The translations under genes were made by a program, and so were the position numbers. Below, in pieces: positions 5,423 through 7,997 of a stretch of 7,997 bases of DNA. The notes under the pieces are model-generated. The model saw only the letters and a list, made by a program, of their open reading frames with translations, did no database searches and was not told where the DNA came from. Every line of letters begins with the position of its first letter. Within the stretch, counting starts at the first letter, position 1. Source of the stretch: JABJJH01 sp047631095 (GTDB lineage: Bacteria; Pseudomonadota; Alphaproteobacteria; UBA8366; GCA-2717185); the NCBI GenBank assembly GCA_047631095.1, contig JBLHZD010000189.1:1-7997 (forward strand). Direction: 5' to 3'.

Positions 5423-7993
5423 TCAATCAGGCGAGGTTTTCAGCGCCGCCGCTAATTGGCGCGCGACCATTTGGCGGCGATACGGTTTGGCCACAAGATC
5501 AATATTCGGATCCAGCTCGCCTTCGCCCGCCGTCTCTGCAAATCCGGATGTATACAACACGCGCAATCCCGGTCGATGCGCCCGCGCCAGTTCGGCCAAT
5601 TTTCCGCCATTGAGGCCGCCGGGTAAAATTATATCCGTAAACAGTAAATCGATCCCGTCCGGGCCTTCGAGAATTTCCAGCGCAGCGGCGCCATTCGCCG
5701 CCTCTAGCACCTGATAGCCCAGATCACGCACCATCTTCACCGCCAAGATTCTCAAGTCCTCATTATCTTCCACAATGAGAATTTTCTGACCGGCGCCTGG
5801 GGGAATGGCGGCATCCTCGGGTGCGGGTTTTTCCGTCCACGCCACGTCCAGCGCCAGGAATAACAATTCGACGGTAGCGCCGTCGCCCTCTTCGCTGCGG
5901 AGCGACACATGCCCGCCGGATTGGTGGGCGAACCCATGCACCATGCTGAGGCCCAATCCGCTACCCTGCCCAACATCCTTGGTCGTGAAGAAGGGTTCAA
6001 ACGCACGGGACTTCTCCGAGTCCGACATGCCGATCCCCGTATCGGCGACGGATAGCGCCACGTAGTAACCTGGCTTCAGGTCGTCCGGGCGATCAGGGTC
6101 GTCGGTTGTGACGGTCACATTCCGGGTTTGAATCGTCAGCCGCCCGCCTTCGGGCATCGCCTGCCCCGCATTCACGGCCAGATTCACTAACGCCGTCTCC
6201 AACTGACCCTGATCAAGTTTCGTCGCCCAAAGATTTTCCGCCAGAACCATTTTGAAGTCGACGGCTTCGCCGAGCGAGCGCTTCAACAATTCGATTATAT
6301 CGGGTAATAGCGCGTTCAGGTTCACCTGGTCCGGCTGCAAGGTTTGACGGCGGGAAAAGGCGAGAAGCCGGCTGGTCAATTCACCGCCGCGCATCGTCGC
6401 GCGAATCGCAGAGTCCAGCAATGCGCGTTGATCGGAGCCTTCGGAAAACTCATCTTCGAGAAAATCCAGACTTCCTGTGATGATGGCGAGCAGGTTATTG
6501 AAGTCATGGGCGCCGCCGCCGGTCAATTGCCCGACAATCTCCATCTTCTGCGATTGCCGCAATTGCTCCTCCACCGCCCTTTGCTCCGTGACGTCCCGGC
6601 CAGTTCCCCGATAGCCGCGAAAGGCCCCCGATTTATCGAAGATGGGCGACCCACCGATGGAAACCCATCTTAAATCGTCGCCTTCATAGGGTGATTGTTG
6701 GCGCACAAAATCGCGGAACGGCGCGCGCTTTTTCAAATTAGCGATATGGAAATCGAAAATCTCGACATTTCCCGCCGAACGAATGGTCTCATGCAGAGAT
6801 TTTCCCAGATACCATTCCGCTGGCTTCCCAGTGATCCGCTCCACATTCGGCGACAGATAAGAGAAGCATAAATCTTCATCCAGTTCCCAGAACCAGTCGG
6901 CGCTTGCTTGGGCGAAATCGCGAAACCGGGATTCGCTTTCGCGGGGCGCCACCTCGCGCGCGCGCAAATCCTCGGTTCGCGCCTCGACTCGCTTTTCCAG
7001 GACCTGGTTCAAATCCTCAAGCGCCTGCTGCGCCGCTTCTCGTTCCACAATCTCGCCGCGCAGGGTTTTCGTTTGGTCCGACACACGGCGCTCCAGTTCC
7101 GCACTTTCCAAACTCAACAGATTGACTTGCCCGATCCGGCGAACCAGCAGGATTCCCAATACCAACAGGACGAGGCTCAGTACGCCCCCCTCTAGCGCGA
7201 TTCGGCGTAGAGCCAATGGGAACAAGGTTGGCTCGGGCAAGCTCGCCACCATCCACTGGGTTTCCGGCGCTGGTCGGAACGATAAAATGCGGTCCCACTC
7301 CACCGCGCTCAAATGCGGTGGGCGGGACAGAACATCCCGGGGGCCTTCCGCAGCGATTTCTATGATATAGGCGTCGTGACCTTTTTCGAGCGCGACGCCG
7401 GGCTTGCGCCGAAGCAAAAACAGGTGCTGCCCTTTCACCTGCATGTCGGCCAGAATTGTCGCGATGCTGGATGCATAAAAACTTACGAAGAATGTGCCCG
7501 TTTTCCCCGACTCATATTCAAAAGGCACCATAGTGTCGAAATGATAGGGTCGGTGCTCCGGGCTGGAATGCACATAGACATTGTGGTCATCAGGAGCCTT
7601 CGAATAGGCCAGAATATCACGACGATAGCCATTTCCAACGAACCGGTCGAGCCCTTCCAGAAGGGCCACGCCGCTTTCATCCGCGACCGTCGCAGCGAAA
7701 TAGGACGGGAAATGTTTTTGCAGGTCTTCCTGCAGTTGCGCGTAGGCGGTCCGGTCAGTGGGATTCCGCGCCAGATGGCGCAGTTGATCGCCCTGGTTAT
7801 CAGCGAACAGCGACACCTGACGTCGTAAACCGGAGATGCGGACAGCAATATTAGCGCTGACGCTCACATTGGATTGCACCGCGATTTCCGTCGTTTTTTT
7901 CACGAAATCCGTATAGCGCAAGTAAGAGCCAGCGCCGACGAAGATCGCAACGGTGACGATCAACAGAAAGTACTGTACCGGCTTACGCGCCAT
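5423..7993 (-). CDS. Membrane-bound PAS hybrid sensor histidine kinase/response regulator
   Basis: The 856-aa protein has a transmembrane segment at about 6-26, a ~230-residue presumably periplasmic sensor region of unassigned type, and a second membrane segment at about 267-285. A coiled coil follows (290-350), then a PAS domain with PAC motif (about 355-472, ending GYRGTGRDVTEQ). The dimerisation/phosphoacceptor helix carries His496 in AHDFNNLL. The ATPase has an N-box (Asn604, Asn608), a G1 box DTGIG (651-655), FEPFF and a G2 box GQGSGLGL. The C-terminal receiver (about 737-852) has acidic Glu742/Asp743, phosphoacceptor Asp787, Thr815 and Lys836. All catalytic residues are present, so a working phosphorelay kinase is expected, signalling through an unlinked histidine phosphotransferase or regulator because no output domain is attached. 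The start codon lies 4 bp from the window edge and an extension beyond it cannot be excluded. The gene is collinear with the VOC operon, 124 bp upstream, and might respond to its substrate; that is a guess. Confidence 0.93.
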   Translation of the reverse strand: MARKPVQYFLLIVTVAIFVGAGSYLRYTDFVKKTTEIAVQSNVSVSANIAVRISGLRRQVSLFADNQGDQLRHLARNPTDRTAYAQLQEDLQKHFPSYFAATVADESGVALLEGLDRFVGNGYRRDILAYSKAPDDHNVYVHSSPEHRPYHFDTMVPFEYESGKTGTFFVSFYASSIATILADMQVKGQHLFLLRRKPGVALEKGHDAYIIEIAAEGPRDVLSRPPHLSAVEWDRILSFRPAPETQWMVASLPEPTLFPLALRRIALEGGVLSLVLLVLGILLVRRIGQVNLLSLESAELERRVSDQTKTLRGEIVEREAAQQALEDLNQVLEKRVEARTEDLRAREVAPRESESRFRDFAQASADWFWELDEDLCFSYLSPNVERITGKPAEWYLGKSLHETIRSAGNVEIFDFHIANLKKRAPFRDFVRQQSPYEGDDLRWVSIGGSPIFDKSGAFRGYRGTGRDVTEQRAVEEQLRQSQKMEIVGQLTGGGAHDFNNLLAIITGSLDFLEDEFSEGSDQRALLDSAIRATMRGGELTSRLLAFSRRQTLQPDQVNLNALLPDIIELLKRSLGEAVDFKMVLAENLWATKLDQGQLETALVNLAVNAGQAMPEGGRLTIQTRNVTVTTDDPDRPDDLKPGYYVALSVADTGIGMSDSEKSRAFEPFFTTKDVGQGSGLGLSMVHGFAHQSGGHVSLRSEEGDGATVELLFLALDVAWTEKPAPEDAAIPPGAGQKILIVEDNEDLRILAVKMVRDLGYQVLEAANGAAALEILEGPDGIDLLFTDIILPGGLNGGKLAELARAHRPGLRVLYTSGFAETAGEGELDPNIDLVAKPYRRQMVARQLAAALKTSPD

Positions 7994-7997
7994 TTTT

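Overview
The window reads as a chromosomal segment from a GC-rich proteobacterium, most probably an alphaproteobacterium. The codon usage, the AHDFNNLL-type hybrid histidine kinase and the mix of crotonase, luciferase-like (LLM), DUF385 and xanthine-dehydrogenase-type genes support this, but no taxonomic marker is present, so the placement is an inference. I saw no rRNA, tRNA, CRISPR array, insertion sequence or phage gene.

Plus strand, 2-1307: the 3' end of an enoyl-CoA hydratase/isomerase gene, followed 34 bp later by a complete LLM-class oxidoreductase of the Rv3520c type. They are probably one transcription unit. It converges with a minus-strand gene (1364-1798) for a small DUF385/Ddn-like deazaflavin-dependent nitroreductase-family protein. 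The short gap between them carries three decaying 26-bp copies of the 3' end of the DUF385 gene.

Minus strand, 7993 down to 1925: a large membrane-bound hybrid sensor kinase (856 aa) is upstream. After 124 bp come a VOC/glyoxalase-extradiol dioxygenase-like protein, a RidA-like protein and a molybdenum hydroxylase large subunit (xanthine dehydrogenase/form II CoxL-like). The last three look like a small catabolic operon: ring-cleavage-like enzyme, imine/enamine hydrolase-like enzyme and Mo-dependent hydroxylase. The substrate cannot be read from sequence. The Mo-hydroxylase reading frame is broken twice, near 4016-4022 and 2882-2890, while its cofactor-binding and catalytic motifs are intact. 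It is therefore either a young pseudogene or an assembly artefact. Its FAD and 2Fe-2S partner subunits are not in the window.

No clearly new multi-gene system is visible. The points most worth checking are the doubly frameshifted Mo-hydroxylase, the triplicated gene tail at 1310-1383, the loss of basic cofactor-contact positions in the DUF385 protein, and a phased TTAGCA repeat upstream of that gene.
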